Shown: one piece after another, positions 1 through 7,469 of the stretch
Layout: the number at the start of each line of letters is the position of its first letter
How positions within the stretch are numbered: the stretch's first letter is position 1
Assembly: GCF_007828955.1 (NCBI RefSeq)
Contig: NZ_VIVR01000001.1
Span: 2,728,001 to 2,792,000 of the forward strand
Source of the DNA: Kitasatospora atroaurantiaca
Lineage (GTDB): Bacteria; Actinomycetota; Actinomycetes; Streptomycetales; Streptomycetaceae
Reading direction: 5' to 3'
DNA length: 64,000 bases
Translations under genes and position numbers: made by a program
The notes under the pieces: generated by a model
The model's database searches: none
Told to the model about the DNA's origin: nothing
The model's input: only the letters and a program-made list of their open reading frames with translations

Positions 1-142
1 GACCGCGCGTCTCCACAGTTTCTTTACGAACTCTCGAAGGTGCCGTTACTCTTCGATAACGCCGCGTCAGCAGCACCCCGGGCGGGGAGCCAAAGGGCGC
101 GCCGGTGCCGGCAGTGCCGATCAGCGGCTCCGCCGCGGGGCC

Positions 143-222
143 GAGCGACAAGCGACGCAGGAGCGCCGGAGCGAGAAGCGCCGGCACCGGGCCAGGAGCG
201 CCCGGCGGCGAGCCGCCCTGAG
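143..222 (+). repeat. Dispersed ~80-bp repeat, intergenic copy
   Basis: This stretch contains, in order, GAGCGACAAGCGAC, GGAGCGCCGGAG, CGCCGGCACCGG and GAGCGCCCGG followed by GGCGAG. The same ordered blocks occur on the opposite strand at 23269-23356, inside the hexosaminidase gene. Here the copy lies just beyond the stop codon of the minus-strand helicase gene and is non-coding as far as can be seen. The rest of 1-142 shows no gene. Confidence 0.6.
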
Positions 223-234
223 AAAGGGGGGCGC

Positions 235-2079
235 CTACTTGGCCCACTCCTTCACCTTGGCGATCCGGGCCTTGAGCTGGTTGGCCGTCGCCTGGGCGGT
301 CAGGGGGCCGCCGCACTGGCGGCGGAGCTCGTTGTGGATGGTGCCGTGGGGCTGGTTGGTGCGGTGGTGCCAGGCGGCGACCAGCGTGTTGAGCTCCTTG
401 CGCAGCTCGCGCAGCTCCTGATGGGTCACCACCGGCCGCTGGTCGGCGGGCAGCTCCAGCAGGTCGGCCTCCTCGGCCGGCTTGGACTTGCTGCGCTGGA
501 TCTGCCGGTGCTGGCGCTTCTGCAGCAGCATCTGCACCTGGTCGGGCTCCAGCAGGCCGGGGATGCCGAGGTAGTCGTCCTCCTCCTCGCTGCCCGGGTG
601 CGCCTGCATGCCGAATTCCATGGCGTTGTAGAGCACCCGGTCGAAGACCGCGTCCGAGCCCAGCGCCTCGTACGAGAGCTCCTCGCCGCCGGCGCCGTCC
701 GGGCCGTCGTTGGCCCGCTCGGCCTCGGCGAGCAGGCGGTCCTCCTCGTCGAAGAGGCCCTCGCCCTCCTTCTTCGGCCGGTCCAGGACGTGGTCGCGCT
801 GCAGCTCCATCTCGTTGGCGAAGCCGAGCAGCATCGGGACGGACGGCAGGAAGACGGAGGCCGTCTCACCGCGCTTGCGGGCCCGCACGAAGCGGCCGAC
901 GGCCTGCGCGAAGAAGAGCGGGGTGGAGATCGAGGTCGCGTACACGCCGACGGCGAGCCGGGGGACGTCGACGCCCTCGGAGACCATCCGCACCGCGACC
1001 ATCCAGCGCGAGTCGCCCTCGGAGAAGTCGGAGATCCGCTTGGAGGCCTCGGCCTCGTCGGAGAGCACCACGGTCGCCTTGGTGCCGGTGATCTCGCGGA
1101 TCATCTTCGCGTACGCGCGGGCCGCGTTCTGGTCGGTGGCGATCACCAGGCCGCCGGCGTCCGGGATGGCCTTGCGGACCTCGGTGAGCCGCTTGTCGGC
1201 AGCCCGCAGCACGTTGGGGATCCATTCGCCCTGCGGGGCCAGCGCGGTCCGCCAGGCCTGGGCGATCAGGTCCTTGGTCATCGGCTCGCCGAGCCGGGCC
1301 TCCAGCTCGTCGCCGGACTTGGTGCGCCAGCGCATGTTGCCGCTGTACGAGAGGAAGATGACCGGCCGCACGACGTGGTCGGCGAGCGCGTGCCCGTAGC
1401 CGTAGGTGTAGTCGGCCACCGACTTGCGGATGCCGTCGCTGCCCGCCTCGTACTGGACGAAGGGGATCGGGTTGGTGTCCGAGCGGAACGGCGTACCGGT
1501 CAGGGCGAGGCGGCGGGTGGCGGGCTCGAAGGCCTCGAAGCAGGCCTCGCCCCAGGACTTGGAGTCACCGGCGTGGTGGATCTCGTCCATGATGACCAGC
1601 GTCTTGCGGGCCTCGGTGCGGTTGCGGTGCAGCATCGGGTTGACGCCGACGCCCGCGTAGGTGACCACGATGCCGTGGTAGTCCTTGGACAGCGGACCCG
1701 AGGAGTATGCCGGGTCCAGCTTGATGCCTATGCGCGCGGCCGCCTCGGCCCACTGCTTCTTCAGGTGCTCGGTCGGGGCGACGACGGTGATCTGCTGCAC
1801 CAGGTGGTTGTGCAGCAGGTACGAGGCCAGGGTGAGCGCGAAGGTGGTCTTTCCTGCGCCAGGGGTCGCGACCGCCAGGAAGTCGCGGGGCTGCTTCTCG
1901 ATGTACCGGTCCAGCGCACCCTGCTGCCAGGCCCGGAGCTTGCCGGCGGTCCCCCAGGGGGCACGCCCGGGGAAGGCCGGGGACAGGTGGTGCGAGGGCG
2001 CTGCGGCGGCGCGTACGACGGTGTGCGCGTCGGCGTCCGAGAACAGCGGAGACATCGGGGAGGCGGCGGCAGTACTCAC
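235..2079 (-). CDS. DEAD/DEAH-box (SF2) helicase
   Basis: A 614-residue superfamily 2 helicase-like ATPase. It shows motif I ATPGAGKTTFAL, a motif II variant MDEIHHAGDS (DEIH), motif III ALTGTPFRS and motif VI QAVGRFVRARK, so both RecA-like domains are present in about the first 400 residues. The C-terminal ~200 residues are charged and family-specific. The start is taken as the GTG at 2079, which follows GGAGACC at close spacing. It is divergent from ssgG, with ~260 bp between them. Residues ~35-45 (SPAFPGRAPWG) are encoded by a palindromic mini-repeat (1949-1984) that resembles elements at 22518 and 47246. The nucleic acid substrate and role cannot be read from sequence. Confidence 0.85.
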   Translation of the reverse strand: MSTAAASPMSPLFSDADAHTVVRAAAAPSHHLSPAFPGRAPWGTAGKLRAWQQGALDRYIEKQPRDFLAVATPGAGKTTFALTLASYLLHNHLVQQITVVAPTEHLKKQWAEAAARIGIKLDPAYSSGPLSKDYHGIVVTYAGVGVNPMLHRNRTEARKTLVIMDEIHHAGDSKSWGEACFEAFEPATRRLALTGTPFRSDTNPIPFVQYEAGSDGIRKSVADYTYGYGHALADHVVRPVIFLSYSGNMRWRTKSGDELEARLGEPMTKDLIAQAWRTALAPQGEWIPNVLRAADKRLTEVRKAIPDAGGLVIATDQNAARAYAKMIREITGTKATVVLSDEAEASKRISDFSEGDSRWMVAVRMVSEGVDVPRLAVGVYATSISTPLFFAQAVGRFVRARKRGETASVFLPSVPMLLGFANEMELQRDHVLDRPKKEGEGLFDEEDRLLAEAERANDGPDGAGGEELSYEALGSDAVFDRVLYNAMEFGMQAHPGSEEEDDYLGIPGLLEPDQVQMLLQKRQHRQIQRSKSKPAEEADLLELPADQRPVVTHQELRELRKELNTLVAAWHHRTNQPHGTIHNELRRQCGGPLTAQATANQLKARIAKVKEWAK

Positions 2080-2234
2080 GGTCTCCGAGTGGGATCGTCG
2101 CAGGTCAGGGCCCCATCAGCGGCCCCACCCCACAGTCGGGCGGCGGTCGGACAACCCGCCTAGCCTACCGGTCGACACCCCACCCCGACGCCCGACACGG
2201 CCCTCCGGGGCCCACCCGGCGCGACCGGAGGTGA

Positions 2235-2250
2235 TGTGATCCGGATCACA
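2235..2250. promoter_or_regulatory. CRP-like palindrome upstream of ssgG
   Basis: TGTGATCCGGATCACA is a perfect 16-bp palindrome of the form TGTGA-N6-TCACA, the classic Crp/Fnr-family operator. It lies 90 bp before the ssgG start and 155 bp before the divergent helicase start. The owner (for example the Streptomyces Crp) is inference. Confidence 0.55.
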
Positions 2251-2340
2251 CACTGGAAAGGGACGTAAGACTTCGCCCCCTTCCGACTCTCAAGGCTGCG
2301 AGAGCCCCACCGGGCGCAGCCCCCTCGGGAGGAAACCCGC

Positions 2341-2769
2341 ATGTCCGCAGTCGTCGAGCAGGTCGTCCAGGCTCGCCTCATCCTGTCCACGCACCGCTCG
2401 GCCCTGCTGCGGGTGACCCTGCGCTATCGGGCCGGGGATCCGCTGGCGGTGCGGATGGCCTTCCCTGCCGAGTACTCCCTGGACGGCATCGACCTGCCGC
2501 AGCCGGACCCGGAGATCGAGTGGGTGTTCGCGCGTCAGCTGCTCGCCGCCGGGCTCGACCTGCCGGCCGGGCCGGGCGATGTGCACATCCGTCCGGCGCT
2601 CGGCGGCCGGACGATGGTGGAGCTGCGGGCGCCGGAGGGCGTCGCGCTGCTCCAGTTCGACACCCCTGAGCTGCGGCGCTTCCTGTGGCACAGCTACCTG
2701 GCCGTGCCGGAGGGCCAGGAGCTGCAACACCTGGACCCGGACCGCGCACTGGCCGAGCTGCTCGGCTGA
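2341..2769 (+). CDS. ssgG: SsgA-family sporulation/cell division regulator
   Basis: A 142-residue SsgA-like protein (SALP). It shows the family features of a short N-terminal beta region, the core EWVFARQLLAAGL, the GDVHIRP strand and a conserved C-terminal ELQHLDPDRALAELL. SALPs occur only in sporulating actinomycetes and control septum-site selection and peptidoglycan remodelling during sporulation. The start is supported by GGGAGGA at 2327-2333, seven bases upstream. The name ssgG is chosen because the window's gene order resembles that around ssgG in S. coelicolor; family membership is firm, the paralogue less so. A CRP-like palindrome lies upstream. Its stop is only 15 bp from the convergent gene's stop. 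Confidence 0.8.
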   Translation: MSAVVEQVVQARLILSTHRSALLRVTLRYRAGDPLAVRMAFPAEYSLDGIDLPQPDPEIEWVFARQLLAAGLDLPAGPGDVHIRPALGGRTMVELRAPEGVALLQFDTPELRRFLWHSYLAVPEGQELQHLDPDRALAELLG

Positions 2770-2784
2770 GCGGCGGGGCCACGG

Positions 2785-5310
2785 TCAGGACGAGAGCTTC
2801 CGCATCAGCCGCACTCCCTGAGCGGGCGTCAGGTGCGGCAGGTACGCCTTGCCGATCGCGCGGGTGATGCTGGCCAGGGCGGCCGGGTCGGGGTAGACCA
2901 TGTACATCGGGCGGTACTCCGGCTGGAACTTGGACTTGAAGGCGAGCAGCGAACGGAAGCCGTACACCGGCTCCAGCACCTTGCCCATCCAGTCCAGCAT
3001 CCGCTGCAGCGCGGTGGGTGCCTCCCCCCGGTCGGCGCGGGCCAGCGGGGCACCGGAGAGGCTGAGGAAGCGTGCGCCCTCCTCCTTGAAGCCGAGGGCG
3101 GCGGAGGCGATCAGGAACTCCATCACACCCCGGAAGCCGTCGGAGCGTCGCCGCATGAAGTCGAGCGTCCAGCCGACCGGTGCGCCGTTCTCGTAGACCG
3201 GCATCCAGCTGGTGAGGCCGTGCACCGTGCGGTCGGCGTCGACGGCGACCAGCATCCGGACCGCCGGGTCCTCCAGCTCCTCCAGGCCGCCGAGGGTGAA
3301 GCCCATCTCGGGCAGGCCCTTGTCGGAGACCCACTCCTCGGAGATCGAGCGGATCTGGTCCTGGATGGTGATCGGCGCGTCGTGGTAGCTCCACCACTCG
3401 GCGGTGATGCCCTGCTTGCCGGCCTTGTTCAGCGAGGTGCGGATGTCCTGCCACTTCTTGCCCGTGAAGGCGAGGTCGGGCAGCGGCACCACGGTGTCCT
3501 CGGCGACCTGCAGCGAGCGCCAGCCGAGTTCCTCCGCCGCGCTCAGCGTGTCCGGGGTGACGCTGTAGAAGCAGGGCGTCCAGCCGCGCGCGTCGCAGTA
3601 CCGGGCGAACCCGCCGACCGCCCGCTGCCGCGCCTCCGGTTCGCCGAAGGGATCGCCGGTGGTGAGCGCCACGGTGGCGATCACCCGGTACGGGACGGCC
3701 GCCTTGCCGTCCTCGTCGAACCAGTAGTGGTTTCCGTCCCAGGTGCTGATGAAGGAGAGCGTGGAGCCGCCGTACCGGGTGAGCAGCCCGCGGGCCCGGG
3801 CGGCGTCCTCGGCGTCCACGTGCACCACCGGACGCCGGAAGGCGAGCAGCAGCGCGGTCAGCGCGACGGCCCAGAAGACCACGCCGCAGTACATCTCCAG
3901 CGCCTGCGCCGTCCCGCCGACGGCGATCGGGTAGTCGGGCAGCAGGTCGTTGTAGGACGGCGGCAGCAGCTCGGAGGGCAGGCCCGCGAACAGCCGTCCC
4001 GGCGTGGCGTCCGGCTCGTACTGGCCCCGGACCAGCCAACCGACGCCGACGTACGCGCCGCAGGTGACCAGCAGCGCGCCGCCGACGACGGCCGCGAGGC
4101 GGCGGATGTCCCGGCTCGGCAACCGCTGTCCGAAGCGCTGACGGGTCACCAGCAGCAGGCCCAGCATCAGCACGGGCAGCAGCAGTGACTCGCCGATCAG
4201 CTCGAACAGGAGGGAGGTGCCGCCGCTCTGGGCGAAGTCGTTGTAGTTGAGGGCGAGCAGCCAGGCGAGCACGCCGATCCAGCTCAGCTCGGTGACGGCG
4301 GTGATCCACCAGGCCAGCCGCAGGCCGCGGCGCAGCCCTTCGGCGAGCACCAGCAGCAGGAAGGGGACGAGCGCGGCCATCAGCCGGCCCGGGGAGTCGA
4401 AGAACCGCTGGACGGAGTGGACCCGGGCGCAGGCCTGGACGGACTCCTCGCAGGCGGCGGTCACCTCCTCGGCGGAGGGCACGTGGGAGAAGTAGAGGTC
4501 GCCGAGCGTGTTGAACGGGCCGATCGCGTCCTGGTAGAGCGAGGCGACCAGCGGCCCGAGGGCGGTGGCGACCAGGCACAGGGCGACCAGGACCCTGGCC
4601 TCCGTGTGCGAGACCGCGTGCGGCCGGGCGGGCAGCCTGCGGTGCAGCAGCGCGCCGACGGCCAGGCCGGTCAGCACCCCGGCGACGCGCTGGACGCCCT
4701 GGAGGTGGCCGACGTACAGCATCATCACCAGCGGCACCAGCACCAGCAGCAGCCGCAGCCGGCGGCGCCAGAGCACGGTGAGCCGGTAGCTGAGCGCGGC
4801 GCCCAGCGCGAAGATGCCGACGGCCGGACCGACCGCGATCTGGTCCTGGATGTCCAGCGTCCAGCCCAGGTCGGCGGCGATGCCGAGCCGGACGGCCGCC
4901 GTGCCGAGCAGGGTGCCGACCACCTGCCCGACCACCACCAGAGCGGCGCTGAGCGGGCTGCCGAAGCGCTGCTCGGCAGCGGGCCCGATCACCACCAGGA
5001 CGAGGCTGGTGACCACGTACGCGCCGACCCCGGAGCACCACAGCAGCGAGGTGAGCGGCGTCCACCAGTGGGAGGCCTCCAGGCTGGGCAGGCCGACGCC
5101 GACCTGCTCCAGCAGGTCCTGCGGCGGCCCGTCGCCGATGCTGCCGGTGGCTCCGCCGACGATCCACAGCGCGGCGAGCAGCGTGAGGGTGAGCGGCGCC
5201 GTCCGCAGCTGGGCGGCGAGCGGGCCCAGGACGCGCAGCCAGCGGTGCCAGCCGCGTTCGGGACGCGGCGTGACCGGGCCGGCCTCGGTCGTCGGGGTGG
5301 TCTCGGTCAT
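2785..5310 (-). CDS. MprF-like phosphatidylglycerol lysyltransferase with rhomboid-like N-domain
   Basis: An 841-residue membrane protein. Residues ~500-841 form the MprF/DUF2156 aminoacyl-phospholipid synthase domain (tandem GNAT fold; segments such as FISTWDGNHYWFDEDGKA and FKSKFQPEYRPMYMVYPDP), which transfers an amino acid from aminoacyl-tRNA to phosphatidylglycerol at the inner membrane face. Residues ~35-225 resemble a rhomboid fold: HWWTPLTSLLW, then GPAVGIFALG where active rhomboids have GxSG, then the small-residue helix VAGVLTGLAVG. Several more membrane segments lie between ~240 and 480. No lysyl-tRNA synthetase domain is present, unlike mycobacterial LysX. Its ATG overlaps the stop of the upstream esterase gene (ATGA), so the two are probably translationally coupled. 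The amino acid transferred cannot be predicted. Confidence 0.8.
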   Translation of the reverse strand: MTETTPTTEAGPVTPRPERGWHRWLRVLGPLAAQLRTAPLTLTLLAALWIVGGATGSIGDGPPQDLLEQVGVGLPSLEASHWWTPLTSLLWCSGVGAYVVTSLVLVVIGPAAEQRFGSPLSAALVVVGQVVGTLLGTAAVRLGIAADLGWTLDIQDQIAVGPAVGIFALGAALSYRLTVLWRRRLRLLLVLVPLVMMLYVGHLQGVQRVAGVLTGLAVGALLHRRLPARPHAVSHTEARVLVALCLVATALGPLVASLYQDAIGPFNTLGDLYFSHVPSAEEVTAACEESVQACARVHSVQRFFDSPGRLMAALVPFLLLVLAEGLRRGLRLAWWITAVTELSWIGVLAWLLALNYNDFAQSGGTSLLFELIGESLLLPVLMLGLLLVTRQRFGQRLPSRDIRRLAAVVGGALLVTCGAYVGVGWLVRGQYEPDATPGRLFAGLPSELLPPSYNDLLPDYPIAVGGTAQALEMYCGVVFWAVALTALLLAFRRPVVHVDAEDAARARGLLTRYGGSTLSFISTWDGNHYWFDEDGKAAVPYRVIATVALTTGDPFGEPEARQRAVGGFARYCDARGWTPCFYSVTPDTLSAAEELGWRSLQVAEDTVVPLPDLAFTGKKWQDIRTSLNKAGKQGITAEWWSYHDAPITIQDQIRSISEEWVSDKGLPEMGFTLGGLEELEDPAVRMLVAVDADRTVHGLTSWMPVYENGAPVGWTLDFMRRRSDGFRGVMEFLIASAALGFKEEGARFLSLSGAPLARADRGEAPTALQRMLDWMGKVLEPVYGFRSLLAFKSKFQPEYRPMYMVYPDPAALASITRAIGKAYLPHLTPAQGVRLMRKLSS

Positions 5311-6626
5311 CTGATCAGTCCTGTCTGCTGAGCCAGCCAGGGGATGTTGTCGGCCAGGCCCGCGCGGAAGGTGTTCCAGTCGTGGCCGCCGGGGACGGTA
5401 CCGAACTTGGCCTTCATGCCGGCCTTGACGGCCGCCGCGTACACCTTCTGCTGCTGCGGCCCGTACTCCCCGTCACTCGCGCCGACCACGAAGGACGCCG
5501 CGGTGTCGGGGAACTTCTGGCGGGCCATCACATGCAGCGGGTCGACGGCGTCGAAGGCCGCCTCGTCGCCGCCGAAGGCGGTGTCGACGGTCTTGCCGTG
5601 GCTGCCGAGGGTGGGTTCGTCCTGGCCCGAGATGTCCAGGAAGGAGCCGTAGACCTGCGGGGCGTTCACGGCGAGCTGCAGTGCGCAGGTGCCGCCGAGC
5701 GAGAGGCCGCCGATCGACCAGGCGGTCCGGCCGGTGCCGGTCTGCAGGCGGTCGTGGACCCAGTCGGGGACGTCCTGGGCCAGGTAGGTCTGCGCCTTGG
5801 CGATCCTGGAGTCCATGCAGAGGGTGTTGCTCCAGGTCGAGCCGGTCTGGTCGACGACCACCACGACCGGGGCCAGGCCCTCGTGGGACGCGGCGAAGCC
5901 GTCCATCTGCTCCTGCAGCCCGCCGGAGTTGACCCAGTCGGCCGGCCCGCCCGGCTGACCGGCCATCAGCACCAGGACCGGCAGCAGCGGGCGCGGGCTG
6001 GCCTGGTAGGCGGGCGGCAGGTAGACGTACGCGTCCCGGGCCTTGAAACCGGACTTGGTACCGGGGATCGGCGTGGTGGAGATGGTGCCCTTGGCGGGCA
6101 GCCCCGCGGGTTTGTGCCAGACCTCGGAGAGGGTCCTGCCGGGCGGCGCGGCCAGGGTGTGCGGGTCCTTGCCGATGGTCAGCGCCTCGGTCCTGCCGAT
6201 CCACGGCGCGAGCAGCACCCGTGGTGTCGGGTACTGGTCGAAGTGCCGGTTGACCTGGGAGGCCGACATCACCAGCACCACCGCGGCGCCGACGGCGGCG
6301 GCGGCCCGGCCGCGCCAGGGCAGCGGAGGCATCCGGAAGCCGGCCAGGCAGACGCCGAGGATGCCGATGCCGATCCAGAAGGTGACCCTGTGCGGCAGCC
6401 CGTCCGGGAAGGGCTGCCACCAGTCGTCCACGGTGATCTGCAGCAGCACGGTGAGCCCGACGGCCGGCACCACGGCGCACGGCAGGCGGCGGCTCCACCA
6501 GTGCCTGCTGCGGGAGACCGCCAGCGCCAGCAGGGCGGCGAAGCCGATCACCAGGACGCCGTACGGGATCACCCCGTGGGTCAGCGACCAGTCGAGCGGG
6601 TTCCATGCCGCTATCGGCCGGCTCAT
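5307..6626 (-). CDS. Membrane-anchored esterase (Ag85/esterase D-like alpha/beta hydrolase)
   Basis: A 439-residue protein with about four N-terminal membrane helices (residues ~15-130) followed by an extracytoplasmic alpha/beta hydrolase of the putative-esterase family. The nucleophile elbow is GGLSLGGTCAL and the C-terminal histidine motif is PGGHDWNTFRAGL. Relatives include mycolyltransferase Ag85 and esterase D, but mycolates are absent in streptomycetes, so the acyl substrate is unknown. The start is supported by AAGGAG just upstream. The gene sits between a sortase and an MprF-like gene and overlaps the latter by four bases, suggesting a job in envelope modification. A paralogue of the same architecture lies at 35940-37226. 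Confidence 0.8.
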   Translation of the reverse strand: MSRPIAAWNPLDWSLTHGVIPYGVLVIGFAALLALAVSRSRHWWSRRLPCAVVPAVGLTVLLQITVDDWWQPFPDGLPHRVTFWIGIGILGVCLAGFRMPPLPWRGRAAAAVGAAVVLVMSASQVNRHFDQYPTPRVLLAPWIGRTEALTIGKDPHTLAAPPGRTLSEVWHKPAGLPAKGTISTTPIPGTKSGFKARDAYVYLPPAYQASPRPLLPVLVLMAGQPGGPADWVNSGGLQEQMDGFAASHEGLAPVVVVVDQTGSTWSNTLCMDSRIAKAQTYLAQDVPDWVHDRLQTGTGRTAWSIGGLSLGGTCALQLAVNAPQVYGSFLDISGQDEPTLGSHGKTVDTAFGGDEAAFDAVDPLHVMARQKFPDTAASFVVGASDGEYGPQQQKVYAAAVKAGMKAKFGTVPGGHDWNTFRAGLADNIPWLAQQTGLIR

Positions 6627-6700
6627 CGTGCTCCTTCGCGTCGTGTCCGGTGCCCGCCGGGTGCGGGCCCGCCTGCTGCAGCCCGTCAGCTGCAGGTCCG

Positions 6701-7339
6701 TCAGCTGCCGGGCAGGCTGCGCACCAGGTGCGCGTACACCACGACGTTCCCGTCGTAGCCGTTCTGCTTGGTGAATCCGCCGCCGCAGGTGATCAGCCGC
6801 AGCTGGGACCCGGGCGCCGGTCCGTAGACCTTCCTGTCCGGGAAGTCCTTCTTGGGGTAGACCTCCACCGCGTCCACCGCGAAGAACGCGGAGCCCCGGT
6901 CCGCGCCGGCGACCTCCAGCTGGTCGCCCTTGCGCAGGCTGCCGAGACGGTAGAAGACGGCGGGTCCGTCCAGGGTGTCGACGTGTCCGGCCAGGATCGC
7001 GGTTCCCCGCTGGCCCGGGGTGATCCCGTCGCGGTACCAGCCGGCCAGGTTCCCGTCGGTGTCCGAGGGCGCCTCCAGCCGCCCGGCACGGTCCAGCCCG
7101 AGACCGGAGACCGGGGCGTCCACCTGGATCGCCGGGATCCTGATCCGGGTCGGCAGGGCCCGGGCCCGCGGCGGGACGAGCTCCGCCTGCGCGGCGGAGC
7201 CGTCGAAGGCCTGGTCCGAGGTGGGCGCCGGGGGGAGCCGGAGGCTGCCGCCGTGCTGCACCATCCAGGCGCCGAGCACCAGGGCGGCGCCGACCGCCAA
7301 GGTCCCCGGCCAGGGGCTCCTGCCGTCCTGTCCGCCCAC
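6701..7339 (-). CDS. Class F sortase
   Basis: A 212-residue membrane-anchored transpeptidase. It has one N-terminal hydrophobic anchor (TLAVGAALVLGAWMV), a proline-rich linker, then the sortase fold with histidine 119 in LAGHVDT and cysteine 185 in LITCGGG, and the terminal strand GNVVVYAHLV. This pattern is typical of actinobacterial class F sortases. An in-frame reading extends to 7558, but the GTG at 7339 has GGGGAG five bases upstream and puts the membrane anchor at the N-terminus, so it is preferred. No LPXTG-type substrate was recognised nearby. It is probably part of the minus-strand envelope gene set with the MprF-like genes on both sides. Confidence 0.85.
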   Translation of the reverse strand: MGGQDGRSPWPGTLAVGAALVLGAWMVQHGGSLRLPPAPTSDQAFDGSAAQAELVPPRARALPTRIRIPAIQVDAPVSGLGLDRAGRLEAPSDTDGNLAGWYRDGITPGQRGTAILAGHVDTLDGPAVFYRLGSLRKGDQLEVAGADRGSAFFAVDAVEVYPKKDFPDRKVYGPAPGSQLRLITCGGGFTKQNGYDGNVVVYAHLVRSLPGS

Positions 7340-7469
7340 CCGTACTCCCCTCTTCCCGGCCGTCACGATGATCTCCACCAAAGTCAATCGCCGGGCCCGG
7401 TCGCGGACATCCGCAGATGATCGGGCCCCGACGCCGCCGATCGGCCGAGCCCCGGGAGATGAGCGCAGG

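Noticed and set aside
40..2163. Long plus-strand open frame of 707 codons over the helicase gene
   Set aside because: It is antisense to a gene with clear helicase motifs; such frames are common shadows in GC-rich DNA and its protein has no recognisable domain.
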